A stretch of DNA of 64,000 nt from an uncultured Alphaproteobacteria bacterium (GTDB lineage: Bacteria > Pseudomonadota > Alphaproteobacteria > HIMB59): assembly GCA_902611415.1 (NCBI GenBank), contig CACLZM010000002.1:62001-126000 (forward strand), in the 5' to 3' direction. The notes under the pieces are model-generated. The model saw only the letters and a list, made by a program, of their open reading frames with translations, made no database searches and was not told the DNA's origin. The position numbers were made by a program, and so were the translations under genes. Shown here piece after piece: positions 26,336 through 37,144 of the stretch; positions within the stretch are counted from its first letter, which is position 1, and each line of letters starts with the position of its first letter.

Positions 26336-27459
26336 AAGAATACTCTTTCAATAAACCAATATAAACCAATCATTGAAATTATAATCGAAATAGGAATTTG
26401 CAAAAATGCTCTATACCAACTTTGACGTGAAGGTATTATAAAGATAATTGATGCTAAGATAATAATTGCTATCTGTGCTATTTCTACACCAATGTTAAAT
26501 GAGATTAAACTTAAAACAAGTTGACTAGTATTTAACCCAATATCTCCCAGCACAAACGCAAAACCTAAACCATGAATTAATCCAAAAATAAAAATTATTA
26601 AATACCGAAGTAAAGTTGAACGTCTTTGAAATATATTCTCAATTGCAACATAGCTTATAGATAATGCTATTAACGGTTCAACAATAGTAGCAGGTATAAA
26701 AATTAAATTAAAACTAGCTAGAATAAGTGTGATCGAATGCGCAACTGTAAACATTGTGACTTGAAGTAATAAAGGTTTAAATTTGATGGCGTAAAAAAAG
26801 ATACCTATTATGAATAAGATATGGTCAAGTCCCTTAGGAACAATATGCTCTATCCCTAAAACTAAATATTCAATTGTTGTACTTAAAGCTGAAGACCGTG
26901 TCTGTTGGGATATGAGTGATGATCTTTCAGCAGGTTGTAAATAAGTTGTAAATAAAACAGACTCTTTTGATAAATCCTCAAAATGTCTAATTACCACGGG
27001 ACCCAATTCTTTCTCAAATTGAATGGTAAAAGACTCATCTTTTATTTCAAAACCTATGTTTAAAGTTGTATCTCTGGGAAATTCATCGTTTATTTCTTGA
27101 AAAGTATCTACATTTCTTAAAGAAAGCGGAATAGTTTCATCTCCGATATTGATTTTAATCTTATCTGTAAATTTGTTTTCATTTTCTATGACCATTTTCT
27201 CTACTTCTTCAGTGGAAAGTGCCCGTAACGCATCATATTTTTGAGATTGAGGTGAGTCGTTGGTATCCTGATATAAAGAGGCATCAATTTCAGAAAGAAC
27301 AGTTTCTGCATTTAATTTAAATTCGATTGATGCATTTCCTTCAATAATGGTAATATCCATCACCGCGGGTTTAATTTCGTGTGAATGCAGAGGAGAGCTC
27401 AATATTAAAATTAGAAAAAATAAGTACTTAATCATTCGGTCATGTTTACCAAAATTCAT
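26332..27459 (-). CDS. HupE/UreJ-family membrane protein
   Basis: GIEHIVPKGLDHILFIIGIFF, TVAHSITLIL, FGLIHGLGFAFVLGD. Confidence 0.75.
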   Translation of the reverse strand: MNFGKHDRMIKYLFFLILILSSPLHSHEIKPAVMDITIIEGNASIEFKLNAETVLSEIDASLYQDTNDSPQSQKYDALRALSTEEVEKMVIENENKFTDKIKINIGDETIPLSLRNVDTFQEINDEFPRDTTLNIGFEIKDESFTIQFEKELGPVVIRHFEDLSKESVLFTTYLQPAERSSLISQQTRSSALSTTIEYLVLGIEHIVPKGLDHILFIIGIFFYAIKFKPLLLQVTMFTVAHSITLILASFNLIFIPATIVEPLIALSISYVAIENIFQRRSTLLRYLIIFIFGLIHGLGFAFVLGDIGLNTSQLVLSLISFNIGVEIAQIAIIILASIIFIIPSRQSWYRAFLQIPISIIISMIGLYWFIERVFF

Positions 27460-28275
27460 CTAAAAATTCTTTATATTTTTTTGCTCCTTATTGCTTATTC
27501 TATTAGAGCAAACGCTCATGAATTTTGGATCGAGCCTACGCAATATCAACTTAATGATGACTTAATAAATGCTCACTTGAGGGTAGGACAAGAATTTCAA
27601 GGTATGGTTTTAATGTATAATCCACAAGATTTTAAAACATTTAAAATATTATCTGGCTCCAAAAATAAAAAAGAAAAAATAAAGGGCATACTAGGTGATG
27701 TGCCTGCAATTAATATAACGACTAATTTAGACAATTTATTAATTATTTATCATGAAACTAAAGATAAATATGTTGATTATAAAAAGTTTCAAAAATTCGA
27801 GGATTTTGTTAATGAAAAAGGTTACCAGCAACTAATCAATACTCATTTTGAGAAAGGATTTCCCGAAAGTAATTTTATTGAGAGTTATCGTCGTTATGCA
27901 AAATCTCTTATTACACTAAATGGCAGTGAGGGGAAGGATAAAAAAACAGGACTTCTATTTGAATTTGTTTTAGACCAAAATCCTTACAAAGAATTGAATT
28001 CAAAGCAAATGAGTGGAACTTTATATTACAAAAAAAAACCACTAAAAAAAAATCTTGTTACAATTTTTTCGAAATATAAAAATACAAAATTATCAATTGT
28101 AAATACCATAACGGATGACAAAGGAAAATTCACTTTTGATATTGAACCAGGAAGGGAATATCTTTTAGACTCAGTTGTGATTTATCCATTAAAAGCAGAC
28201 CCAGAAAAAAATGAGCCAATCTGGCATAGTGATTGGGCATCAACAACTTTCTTAATATCTGAAAATAATCTTTAA
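27442..28275 (+). CDS. DUF4198-type periplasmic protein (metal-uptake associated)
   Basis: ANAHEFWIEPTQYQLNDDLINAHLRVGQEFQG; 5' overlap with the divergent hupE-like gene. Confidence 0.65.
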   Translation: MFTKIHLKILYIFLLLIAYSIRANAHEFWIEPTQYQLNDDLINAHLRVGQEFQGMVLMYNPQDFKTFKILSGSKNKKEKIKGILGDVPAINITTNLDNLLIIYHETKDKYVDYKKFQKFEDFVNEKGYQQLINTHFEKGFPESNFIESYRRYAKSLITLNGSEGKDKKTGLLFEFVLDQNPYKELNSKQMSGTLYYKKKPLKKNLVTIFSKYKNTKLSIVNTITDDKGKFTFDIEPGREYLLDSVVIYPLKADPEKNEPIWHSDWASTTFLISENNL

Positions 28276-28305
28276 TTATTATTAATTAGTATAAAATAGA
28301 TAATT

Positions 28306-28641
28306 ATGATTTTTGCTTTAAAAGTTTTATTAGCTGCTCTTGTGATTGCATTTGCAAGTTGGCTTTCCGGTAAAAAACCTGAGCTATCTGGATTTATTAT
28401 TGCTCTTCCAATAGCAAGTATAATAGCCATAGCCTTCTCTTTCTTAGAGCATAAAAATACTGAAAATACTGTAATATTTGCAAAAAGCATTCTTATTGGA
28501 GTGCCTGTCTCATACTTATTTTTCTTACCTTTTTTCTTTGCAAAAAATCTAAATATGAATTTTTGGTTAATTTATTTGATTGGATTGACTTTACTCGTAA
28601 TAGGATATTTTGTTCATAAATATATTATGAGTTTAATTTGA
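28306..28641 (+). CDS. DUF3147-like membrane protein
   Basis: ASWLSGKKPELSGFIIALPIASIIAI. Confidence 0.55.
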   Translation: MIFALKVLLAALVIAFASWLSGKKPELSGFIIALPIASIIAIAFSFLEHKNTENTVIFAKSILIGVPVSYLFFLPFFFAKNLNMNFWLIYLIGLTLLVIGYFVHKYIMSLI

Positions 28642-29256
28642 ATGTTTGAGTTATTTGCAGACTCAACTCCAAATGCAAGAAAAGTTTCAATAATGTTAGA
28701 GGAGATTAATGAGAGTTATGATTTGACTTTAATTAATTTAAATAAGGGCGAACAATTCAACGAGGAGTTTATAAAAATTTCTCCATTTTCAAAAATTCCT
28801 GTTTTAAGACACAATAATAAGACCATATTTGAGTCTGGTGCTATCTTAATTTACTTGGCAAATTTATCAGGAGAATTTTATGGCTCAAATCAAAGTTTAA
28901 CAACCCAGTGGTTGATGGCTCAAATGGGTTATATAGGCCCCATGTTAGGTCAGCATCATCAATTTCATCATTATAATCCCGGTAAAAGTGATTTTGGTGA
29001 AGATAGATATTTTAAAATTGCAGAAACGATATACAAAAATTTAGATGATCATTTATCTATAAATGAATATTTAGCAAATGAATATTCAATTGCAGATATT
29101 GCAACATTTCCTTGGATCGCCAGACATCCAATTCATGATATAGGTCTGAATAAATATATCAATTTATTACGTTGGTATAATCAAATATCACTTAGACCTG
29201 CTGTCTTAAAGGGATATGATCTATTTAAAGATGGCTCAATACCACCACCCGCATAA
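28642..29256 (+). CDS. Glutathione S-transferase family protein
   Basis: ELFADSTPNARKVSIMLEEI...SPFSKIPVLRHNNKTIFESGAILIYLA. Confidence 0.85.
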   Translation: MFELFADSTPNARKVSIMLEEINESYDLTLINLNKGEQFNEEFIKISPFSKIPVLRHNNKTIFESGAILIYLANLSGEFYGSNQSLTTQWLMAQMGYIGPMLGQHHQFHHYNPGKSDFGEDRYFKIAETIYKNLDDHLSINEYLANEYSIADIATFPWIARHPIHDIGLNKYINLLRWYNQISLRPAVLKGYDLFKDGSIPPPA

Positions 29257-29261
29257 TCAAA

Positions 29262-29600
29262 ATGAAAGTATACTTTAATGGTTCATGTAATATTTGTAAT
29301 GCAGAGATAAGTCACTATAAAAAGAAAACCTGTAATATAAACTATGTTGATATTTCAAAAAATAAAGATGAGCATATAAATCATCTTTCCAAAAAAGATT
29401 TATTTAGAAGAATGCATGTATATCATGATGGAAAAATTTTTTCTGGATCAGAGTCCTTTCTAGTTTTATGGGATACTATTCCAAGATGGAGATACCTGTC
29501 TTTATTGTTGAAGCTACCATTATTTAGACAACTATGGAAAATCGGATACGAAGGATTAGCTTTACTACTTTATTTGAAAAACAAAAAGAAGATTAAGTAG
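29262..29600 (+). CDS. DCC-family thiol-disulfide oxidoreductase (DUF393)
   Basis: VYFNGSCNICNAEISHYKK. Confidence 0.8.
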   Translation: MKVYFNGSCNICNAEISHYKKKTCNINYVDISKNKDEHINHLSKKDLFRRMHVYHDGKIFSGSESFLVLWDTIPRWRYLSLLLKLPLFRQLWKIGYEGLALLLYLKNKKKIK

Positions 29601-29634
29601 AACCATTCTTGAAGAAAACCACAAGAATGGTTCT
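29599..29634 (+). terminator. Inverted repeat AGAACCATTCTTG/CAAGAATGGTTCT
   Basis: 13-bp arms, 10-nt loop, right after the DUF393 gene. Confidence 0.6.
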
Positions 29635-29746
29635 GGAGGATTAAGGTTAGTTTATAATTCTTACTTTTCTGAGAAAATTTAGATCAATCAATATATCTTT
29701 ATAAATGCGGATATTATTGTTATTTGGCACTATATAAGGAAAGAAT

Positions 29747-30994
29747 CTAATTTTTTAAACGATTTAATTTTATCACTTCACCGATAAAATATAATGATCC
29801 TCCAAAATAAATTGAGGTCTGATTTGATGAGAGTTTATTAATAATTTCAAATGAGTCTGATAAGGAATTTGCAAAATAAAGCTTCAGGTATTTGGGTAAT
29901 AGATCTTTAGTAATCGAGTTTTCCTCGTTCATTTTAACAACAATTATTTTATTAAAATGATTTGATAAGCTAGAGAGCATTTGAGTATATTTTTTATTAT
30001 TTAAAAAAGAGCATATAAGTATTTTTCTATTTTTTGTTAATGATTTAAGTAATGCTTTCATTCCATCGATATTGTGAAACCCATCTAAATAAATATTTTT
30101 ATATTTCTTTATTTTTTTATTTAGAAGTCCACTCTTAATTTGTTGTAATCTCCCAGGCCACTCACAATTCATCAACGCTTTTTCTGTTTTTTCTATTACA
30201 AATTTTTCTTTCAATATATTCCTAGCTAAGTGTATTGCTAATCCAGCATTAATTAATTGATGTGATCCTAATAAACTTAATTTTGATAAATTAACTCTTA
30301 TATCATTAGATAAATAAATATTAGATTTAATTTTCCAATGAGTATTAAATAGATTTGCATTTAATTTTCTTTTTTTTAATTGTGACTTAATAAATTTCAT
30401 AACATTTGTTTTCTGTTGATTAATAAAAATTGTACTTTTTGAGTTCAATATTCCTAATTTTTCAAAAGCAATTTGATCCAATGAATTTCCTAAATAATCT
30501 TGATGATCTAAAGAAATTGGAGTAATAGCTGCATACTTTGATTTTTTTAAAATATTTGTAGCATCAAATCTTCCTCCAAGTCCAACTTCTAATATTAGAT
30601 AGTCAGCTTTATGATCTTGAAAAGCTTTAAACGCCGCCGCAGTAGTAATTTCAAAAAATGTTATCAAATTTCCTTCATTTTTATCTTCGCAAAACTTCAA
30701 ATATTCTAATAATTTTTGTTTTGAAATTTCTTTAGATCTTAATTGAATTCTTTCATTAAATTTTACTAGGTGAGGTGTGGAGTATACGTGTGTTGAATAA
30801 TCATGATGATTGAGAATTGATTTTAAAATAGCTGCTGTTGAGCCTTTTCCATTAGTACCAGCTATATGAATGACTTTGGGCAGTAAATTTTCATCAAAAT
30901 TGATTTTCTTTAAAAGTTTTTTAATTCTCCATAAAGATAAGTCTGAAAATTTTGGATGTAGATTTAGTAGTCTTTGAAAAATGGGATCTTTCAA
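29747..30994 (-). CDS. folC: Folylpolyglutamate/dihydrofolate synthase
   Basis: VIHIAGTNGKGSTAAILKSIL, DYLILEVGLGGRFDATN. Confidence 0.9.
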   Translation of the reverse strand: MKDPIFQRLLNLHPKFSDLSLWRIKKLLKKINFDENLLPKVIHIAGTNGKGSTAAILKSILNHHDYSTHVYSTPHLVKFNERIQLRSKEISKQKLLEYLKFCEDKNEGNLITFFEITTAAAFKAFQDHKADYLILEVGLGGRFDATNILKKSKYAAITPISLDHQDYLGNSLDQIAFEKLGILNSKSTIFINQQKTNVMKFIKSQLKKRKLNANLFNTHWKIKSNIYLSNDIRVNLSKLSLLGSHQLINAGLAIHLARNILKEKFVIEKTEKALMNCEWPGRLQQIKSGLLNKKIKKYKNIYLDGFHNIDGMKALLKSLTKNRKILICSFLNNKKYTQMLSSLSNHFNKIIVVKMNEENSITKDLLPKYLKLYFANSLSDSFEIINKLSSNQTSIYFGGSLYFIGEVIKLNRLKN

Positions 30995-30998
30995 GAAT

Positions 30999-31844
30999 TT
31001 ATTTTTTTACGAATGATAAAACTTTTGAAAGTGTTTGACTTAATTCTTTTCGATGGACAACCATATCAACCATTCCGTGTTCAAGAAGGTATTCGGCAGT
31101 CTGAAAATCCTCAGGTAATTGTTCCTTGATTGTCTCTTCGATAACTCTTTTTCCAGCAAAACCAATCATACTTCCTTTTTCAGCAATGATAATATCTCCA
31201 AGCATTGCAAACGAAGCACTGACACCTCCAGTGGTAGGGTGAGTTAGAACACTCACGTAAGGAATTTTATATTGATCTAGCATATTTACAGCTGCAACTG
31301 TTTTAGGTAGTTGCATTAAACTTACAATACCTTCTTGCATCCTTGCACCTCCTGAGGAAGCAACAGATATAAATGGACAATTCAAATCAACAGCGTTTTG
31401 ACAGCCAATTTTAAATGCTTCACCAACAAATTGACCCATTGAACCACCCATAAAATTAAAATCTAAAATAAAAACTACAACTTTTGTGCTTCCAATTTCA
31501 CCTTTAGCTAGAATGGCGGCATCTTTTTGATCAGTTTTCTTTTGTGCAGCTTTCATCCTGTCCGTGTATTTTTTAAGATCTTTAAATTTTAGAGGATCAT
31601 TATTTTCAAAAGGTACCTCGATAATTTCATAATTTTCGTTATCAAATAAATTTTTTAATCTACTATTTACATCCATCCCCATATGAAAGTCACAATATGA
31701 ACAAACATTTAGATTTTCTTTTAAATCACTTACATACAAGGTTCTCTCTCCACATCCACACTTGGTCCATAAATCAGACGGAGGTTCTTTTCGATTAACA
31801 AGGGAGCTTAATTTTGGTTTTACATAATCTGTGAGCCAATTCAT
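30999..31844 (-). CDS. accD: Acetyl-CoA carboxylase carboxyltransferase subunit beta
   Basis: Zn finger CGCGERTLYVSDLKENLNVCSYC; SSGGARMQEG. Confidence 0.95.
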   Translation of the reverse strand: MNWLTDYVKPKLSSLVNRKEPPSDLWTKCGCGERTLYVSDLKENLNVCSYCDFHMGMDVNSRLKNLFDNENYEIIEVPFENNDPLKFKDLKKYTDRMKAAQKKTDQKDAAILAKGEIGSTKVVVFILDFNFMGGSMGQFVGEAFKIGCQNAVDLNCPFISVASSGGARMQEGIVSLMQLPKTVAAVNMLDQYKIPYVSVLTHPTTGGVSASFAMLGDIIIAEKGSMIGFAGKRVIEETIKEQLPEDFQTAEYLLEHGMVDMVVHRKELSQTLSKVLSFVKK

Positions 31845-31846
31845 TT

Positions 31847-32632
31847 TTAGATTTTAACCTCTTGAATAAATTTTTTAAGGCTTTTAAGGTACTTATTAAA
31901 ATCCATCTTTATATCAAAATATTTTTGAATCAGAGCTGAGCCAATTATAACACCATCTGCATTTGTTTTTTTGGATATATCAATGACATCTTTTTTAGAC
32001 TTGATCCCAAATCCAACTAAAACAGGAACAGAAGACATTTTTTTTATAGATTTAACATTTTTATTTATTTCTTTGTAATCTAATTTATTTGAACCAGTGA
32101 TTCCAGTTGCTGATATATAATAGATGAATCCTTTTGAATTTTTTAAAAGTTTTTGAGATCTTTTCTTATCTGTCATTGGAGAGATTAACTTAATCAAGTG
32201 GATGTTATTTTTAGACAATGACTTTTTGATTGCATCTTCTTCTTCAAAAGGCAAATCAACAATTATTATACCATCAACAATACTTTTAATATTTTTGATG
32301 AATTTATTTAATCCAAATTTACGGACAGTATTTAAATAACACATAATGACAAATGAAGTATTATATTTAGATTTACTTAATTCTTTGATTAAATTAAGTG
32401 ATTGTTGTGTTGATAATTTTGATCTAAGTGCAAGTTTATTTGCCTCTTGGATAATAGGGCCATCTGCCATCGGATCAGAAAAAGGAAGCCCAAACTCAAT
32501 AATATCTGGTTGATAAGATAACATTTCATTAAAAACCTTTTTACTTTGATTTAGTGTAGGAAAACCACACGTCATAAATAACGAGAGTATTTTTTTTTTA
32601 GGAAGAGTGTCTAGATTATTCATCTGCATCAA
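31847..32632 (-). CDS. trpA: Tryptophan synthase alpha chain
   Basis: [32 protein letters not shown]. Confidence 0.93.
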   Translation of the reverse strand: MMQMNNLDTLPKKKILSLFMTCGFPTLNQSKKVFNEMLSYQPDIIEFGLPFSDPMADGPIIQEANKLALRSKLSTQQSLNLIKELSKSKYNTSFVIMCYLNTVRKFGLNKFIKNIKSIVDGIIIVDLPFEEEDAIKKSLSKNNIHLIKLISPMTDKKRSQKLLKNSKGFIYYISATGITGSNKLDYKEINKNVKSIKKMSSVPVLVGFGIKSKKDVIDISKKTNADGVIIGSALIQKYFDIKMDFNKYLKSLKKFIQEVKI

Positions 32633-33821
32633 ATCCTATTGCTTTAGCTGCAGTAAATAAATCTTTATCACCTCGTCCACACAAATTTAAAATTACAACT
32701 TTGTTTTTATGTTTATTTTTAAATGCTTTAATTAAGTAGGCTAGGGCATGGGAAGGCTCTAGTGCAGGAATAATTCCCTCTAGTTTTGAACATGTTTGAA
32801 ATGCTTCAAGAGCTTCTTTATCAGTTATACCAAAGTATTTAACTCTTTTAATATCTTTTAAGTAGGAGTGTTCAGGCCCTACACCAGGATAATCGAGACC
32901 AGCTGAAATAGAATGAGCCTCTTTTATTTGCCCATCATTGTCTTGTAAGACATAACTGTAACTACCATGCAAAATACCGGGAGTTCCAGATGTCATTGTA
33001 GCAGCTGTTTCTTCTGTTTTAGCGCCTCTACCAGCTGCCTCAACTCCAATAATCTTTACCTTTTTATCATTTAAAAATGGATAAAATAAACCCATTGCAT
33101 TTGATCCGCCTCCAACGCAAGCTATCAAATAATCTGGTAGTTTTTTCTCTACTTTTAATATTTGTTCTCTAGCTTCTTTTCCAATTACAGATTGAAAATC
33201 TCTTACCATTTTTGGATAGGGGTGAGGGCCAGCTGTAGAGCCAATAATATAAAAGGTATCTCTAACGTTTTTAATCCAATCTCTTAAAGCTTCATTCATC
33301 GCATCTTTTAACGATTTACTACCAGATTCAACCTGAATAATGGTGGCACCCAGAAGCTTCATTCTAAAAACATTAGGTTTTTGTCTCTCGATGTCTTTAG
33401 ACCCCATGTAAATATAACAAGGAAGACCAAAAAGAGCACAAACAGTAGCTGTTGCAACTCCGTGTTGTCCGGCACCAGTTTCAGCTATAATTCTTGTTTT
33501 GCCCATTTTTTTTGCAAGGAGTATTTGTCCTAGGCAATTATTGATTTTATGGGCTCCTGTATGATTTAGCTCATCTCTTTTAAAATATACTCTTGGTCCA
33601 TTAATATATTTAGATAAATTTTTAGCAAAGTGCAAAGATGAGGGCCTACCTACGTAGTTTTTAAAAAGATCATTCAGCTCTTTTATAAATTTTTTATCCT
33701 TTTGAATTTTTTTGTAAGATTTATCTAAATTTAATAATAGGGGCATTAATGTTTCTGAGACATACATGCCTCCGAACTCACCAAATCTTCCAACAGAGTT
33801 AGGTTGTTTATAAGTTTTCAT
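32616..33821 (-). CDS. trpB: Tryptophan synthase beta chain
   Basis: [42 protein letters not shown]. Confidence 0.95.
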   Translation of the reverse strand: MKTYKQPNSVGRFGEFGGMYVSETLMPLLLNLDKSYKKIQKDKKFIKELNDLFKNYVGRPSSLHFAKNLSKYINGPRVYFKRDELNHTGAHKINNCLGQILLAKKMGKTRIIAETGAGQHGVATATVCALFGLPCYIYMGSKDIERQKPNVFRMKLLGATIIQVESGSKSLKDAMNEALRDWIKNVRDTFYIIGSTAGPHPYPKMVRDFQSVIGKEAREQILKVEKKLPDYLIACVGGGSNAMGLFYPFLNDKKVKIIGVEAAGRGAKTEETAATMTSGTPGILHGSYSYVLQDNDGQIKEAHSISAGLDYPGVGPEHSYLKDIKRVKYFGITDKEALEAFQTCSKLEGIIPALEPSHALAYLIKAFKNKHKNKVVILNLCGRGDKDLFTAAKAIGFDADE

Positions 33822-34447
33822 TAATTATAAATCGATGAAATAATACCATCTATCAAAGTAAGGCTTTTTTCACCTGGTTGTTCCTCTACACCAGAATTTA
33901 TATCAACAAAATCCGCACCTGTTAAGCTAATTGCTTTTTTGATATTAGTGACATTTAGACCTCCCGATAAAATATAAGGAAGTTTTTTTATATTTTTAAA
34001 ATCAGACCAATCCCAAGTTGTATTGTTTCCTCCAGGCATCTGATTTGAAGAGGGTTTCGCTTCGATGAGGAACCGATCTACATCAATTAACCCAGTAGTT
34101 TTAAAATCTTCTGGGGATATTGATTTATATATCTTTTTCTTAAATTTACTTTTAATTTCACTTATTAAGTTTTGATCTTCATTACCATGAAGTTGAATTA
34201 TGTCAAAATCAAAAATTTCTAATTTATTTTTAATTTCATCAATTGATGGATTAACAAAAACACCCACAAATTTGTCTTTATGTGTTTTAAAATATTGGTT
34301 AACAAGAGCTAACGTTTCAGTATCTATAAACCTCGGACTCTTTTCATAAAAAATTAACCCTTGATAAGAGATATTTAAATCAAGACAGTGGTTAATAATA
34401 GCTGGATTATTTTGTCCACAAATTTTTATCTTTATGTTGTTCGCCAT
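33821..34447 (-). CDS. trpF: Phosphoribosylanthranilate isomerase
   Basis: [46 protein letters not shown]. Confidence 0.88.
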   Translation of the reverse strand: MANNIKIKICGQNNPAIINHCLDLNISYQGLIFYEKSPRFIDTETLALVNQYFKTHKDKFVGVFVNPSIDEIKNKLEIFDFDIIQLHGNEDQNLISEIKSKFKKKIYKSISPEDFKTTGLIDVDRFLIEAKPSSNQMPGGNNTTWDWSDFKNIKKLPYILSGGLNVTNIKKAISLTGADFVDINSGVEEQPGEKSLTLIDGIISSIYN

Positions 34448-35114
34448 ATTTTTTTAATAATTCTAACGGTTTTTTGCTTTCTATTAATTCTCTACCTATT
34501 ACAACAAAGCTAGCACCATCTTGTAAAGCATTATGAGCAAAAGTAACTCTTTTTTGATCATCATTTCTGGCAAACATTTTAACACCAGGTGTTATTTTGA
34601 TTAATTTATTAAATTCTCCTAAAACTCTTAGATCATTACCTGAACAAACAAGGCCATGAATATTTACATTATTAGCGATTTCAGTAAATTTTTTTACAAG
34701 TTTTTTTGTATTTCTTTCTTTATATATTTTTTTGCTATCATTTCCATCTAAGCTCGTCAATAAGGTTACACCTAAAATTTTAGTTTTAAGTTTATTTTTC
34801 TTAATAGAGTTTACGGCAGCTTTCATCATCTCTTTACCTCCTGATATATGCAAGGTAAGAAAATCAGGGTTTATATTCGATAAAGAGTCTATAGCACTCT
34901 TAACTGTGTTCGGTATATCATGAAGTTTTAAATCAAGGAATAATTTACATTTTGATTTTTTAATTTCTGAAATAAGCTTGATTGAATGATTGTTATAAAA
35001 AGATCTATATCCCACTTTAAAACCATAAACATGGCGGTATAGTTTTTTAACAATATTAATATTTTGAGTGTTCGACTTTAGGTCTAGGGCTATAAAAGAT
35101 TTAAGTTTTTTCAT
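34407..35114 (-). CDS. pyrF: Orotidine 5'-phosphate decarboxylase
   Basis: FIALDLKS, LFLDLKLHDIPNTVKSAI, TPGVK. Confidence 0.88.
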   Translation of the reverse strand: MKKLKSFIALDLKSNTQNINIVKKLYRHVYGFKVGYRSFYNNHSIKLISEIKKSKCKLFLDLKLHDIPNTVKSAIDSLSNINPDFLTLHISGGKEMMKAAVNSIKKNKLKTKILGVTLLTSLDGNDSKKIYKERNTKKLVKKFTEIANNVNIHGLVCSGNDLRVLGEFNKLIKITPGVKMFARNDDQKRVTFAHNALQDGASFVVIGRELIESKKPLELLKKYGEQHKDKNLWTK

Positions 35115-35421
35115 TTAACTTTTTATTTATATTCTCACTTGCTTTGAATTTAACCTTCCACTTGGAGGGGATATAAATTTTTTTCTTATTTCTAGGATCA
35201 GAGCCGTATCTAGAATTCATAAATTTAGATTTAAAAGTACCAAAATTCCTTAACTCTATAGGGATATGATTAGAAATATTTTTCTCTAAAGTATCAAAAA
35301 ACCTTTTAAATATATCTTTGTTAATTTTAGGTGTTAGATCTTTTTCTGATTCTAAATAAGTCCTCAAAATATCAGACTTATTCTTTTTTAGGTTCCTTGT
35401 CCTCATCCAAAGCCTTGCCAA
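35101..35421 (-). CDS. ihfB: Integration host factor beta / HU-like protein
   Basis: IELRNFGTFKSKFMNSRYGSDPRNKKKIYIPSKWKVKFKASENI; follows rpsA. Confidence 0.8.
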   Translation of the reverse strand: MARLWMRTRNLKKNKSDILRTYLESEKDLTPKINKDIFKRFFDTLEKNISNHIPIELRNFGTFKSKFMNSRYGSDPRNKKKIYIPSKWKVKFKASENINKKLNEKT

Positions 35422-37075
35422 GAATATCCCCTAAAACTGAACCAGATGATTTAGATCCATATTTTTCTAATAAACTTTGTTCCTCATCTATTTCTAATTG
35501 TCTTATTGATAGTGAAAATTTTCGGTTAGTAAGATCAATAGAACTAATTTTAGCGTCAATTTTTTGACCTTCGTTATATCTAGATATATTCTGTTCCTCT
35601 TTATTTTTTGAAAGCTCTTTTCTTCTTATCGTAGTCTCTATAAAGTTGGCTACTTCAACATCAATTCCGTTGTTGCTAATTTTAGTGATTTTAGCAGAAA
35701 CAATGTCACCTTTTGATTTATCTTTGAAAAATTCATTAAAGGGATCATTAGATAGTTGTTTAATACCAAAACTAATTTTTTCTTTTTCTGGGTCAATTTC
35801 TAAAATCTTAACTTTGATGTTTTGCCCTTTTTGATATTTTTTTAATGTTCTATCACCATTAGTGTCTGTCCATGACAAATCATTTTTATGTATCAATCCA
35901 TCAATATTTTCATTTAGTTTTGCGAATATGCCAAACTCTGTAATATTTTTAATCTCAGTATCAATGGTTTGATCTTTTCTGTATTCATTAAGAATATTTT
36001 CCCATGGATTTGGCTCCGTTTGTTTAATTCCAAGACTTATTCTTTTCTTTTCTTTATCAATTTCTAAAATCTTCACTCTGATGTTAAAGCCAACCTCTAA
36101 AATTTTATTTGGATGTATATTTTTTTTTGTCCAACTAATATCATTAGAGTGCACTAAACCCTCTAAATCTTTTTCAGTAAGTTGAACAAAAGCACCATAG
36201 TCAGTTATATGTGTTATTTTGCCATCATATATTTCATCGAGGCTAATCTTTTCCTCTATTTTTTCCCAAGGGTCATCTTTTAGCTGTTTGTACCCTAAGC
36301 TAATTTTATCTGAGTCATCAGACACTTTAAGAATTTTAAATTCGTACTTTTTTCCAATCTCTAATACATCTGAGGGATGATTAATCCTACTCCATGAAAT
36401 ATCACTTAGGTGAACTAATCCGTCAATACCACCCAAATCAACAAATGCTCCGTAGTCTGTAAATGTTTTTACTTTACCTGTGACAACGGAATTATTTTGT
36501 GATTTTGATAAAATTTGATTTTTAATTTCTTTTTGCTTTTCCTCAAGTATAGCTTTTCTTGATACAACTATATTTCCTTTAGAATAATCCATTTTTAAGA
36601 TCTCAAAAGTTTCTTCAGTCTTAATAAGATGGCTCACATCTCTGACAGGACGTAAATCTATTTGACTCAAGGGTAAAAATGCGTTTGTCCCCATAATTTT
36701 CACATAAAGGCCAGCTTTGGCTTTACCAACTATGAAACCTTTTACTCTTTCTTTATTGTCAAATAGTTTTTGAAGTTTTTCCCATGATTTCATTTTGATA
36801 GCTTTTTCATGAGATACTTTTACGTTACCCTCTCTGTCCTCTAGTTTTTCAACAAATACTTCAATAACTTTTCCTGTTTTTAAATCATCCGATGATCCTG
36901 TATTTAAAAATTCTTCTTTAGGTATTTGGCCTTCACTTTTATATCCAATATCAACAGTTATATATTGATCACTTATTTTAAGAATAGTTCCAGAAATTAT
37001 CTTATTTGCCGATATTGCGTTCTTAGTCTCGAATTGTTTTTCTAGCAATTTGCTATATTCGTCATTAGAAATCAT
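35378..37075 (-). CDS. rpsA: 30S ribosomal protein S1
   Basis: Multiple S1 repeats (VTGKVKTFTDYGAFVDLGGIDGLVHLSDISW etc.). Confidence 0.95.
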   Translation of the reverse strand: MISNDEYSKLLEKQFETKNAISANKIISGTILKISDQYITVDIGYKSEGQIPKEEFLNTGSSDDLKTGKVIEVFVEKLEDREGNVKVSHEKAIKMKSWEKLQKLFDNKERVKGFIVGKAKAGLYVKIMGTNAFLPLSQIDLRPVRDVSHLIKTEETFEILKMDYSKGNIVVSRKAILEEKQKEIKNQILSKSQNNSVVTGKVKTFTDYGAFVDLGGIDGLVHLSDISWSRINHPSDVLEIGKKYEFKILKVSDDSDKISLGYKQLKDDPWEKIEEKISLDEIYDGKITHITDYGAFVQLTEKDLEGLVHSNDISWTKKNIHPNKILEVGFNIRVKILEIDKEKKRISLGIKQTEPNPWENILNEYRKDQTIDTEIKNITEFGIFAKLNENIDGLIHKNDLSWTDTNGDRTLKKYQKGQNIKVKILEIDPEKEKISFGIKQLSNDPFNEFFKDKSKGDIVSAKITKISNNGIDVEVANFIETTIRRKELSKNKEEQNISRYNEGQKIDAKISSIDLTNRKFSLSIRQLEIDEEQSLLEKYGSKSSGSVLGDILGKALDEDKEPKKE

Positions 37076-37144
37076 TAGTCATTATTTACCTTTCGGATTG
37101 AATTAGGTCCTTTTAAAGTTTTATTGGTGTTTTTCAAGAAAAAA

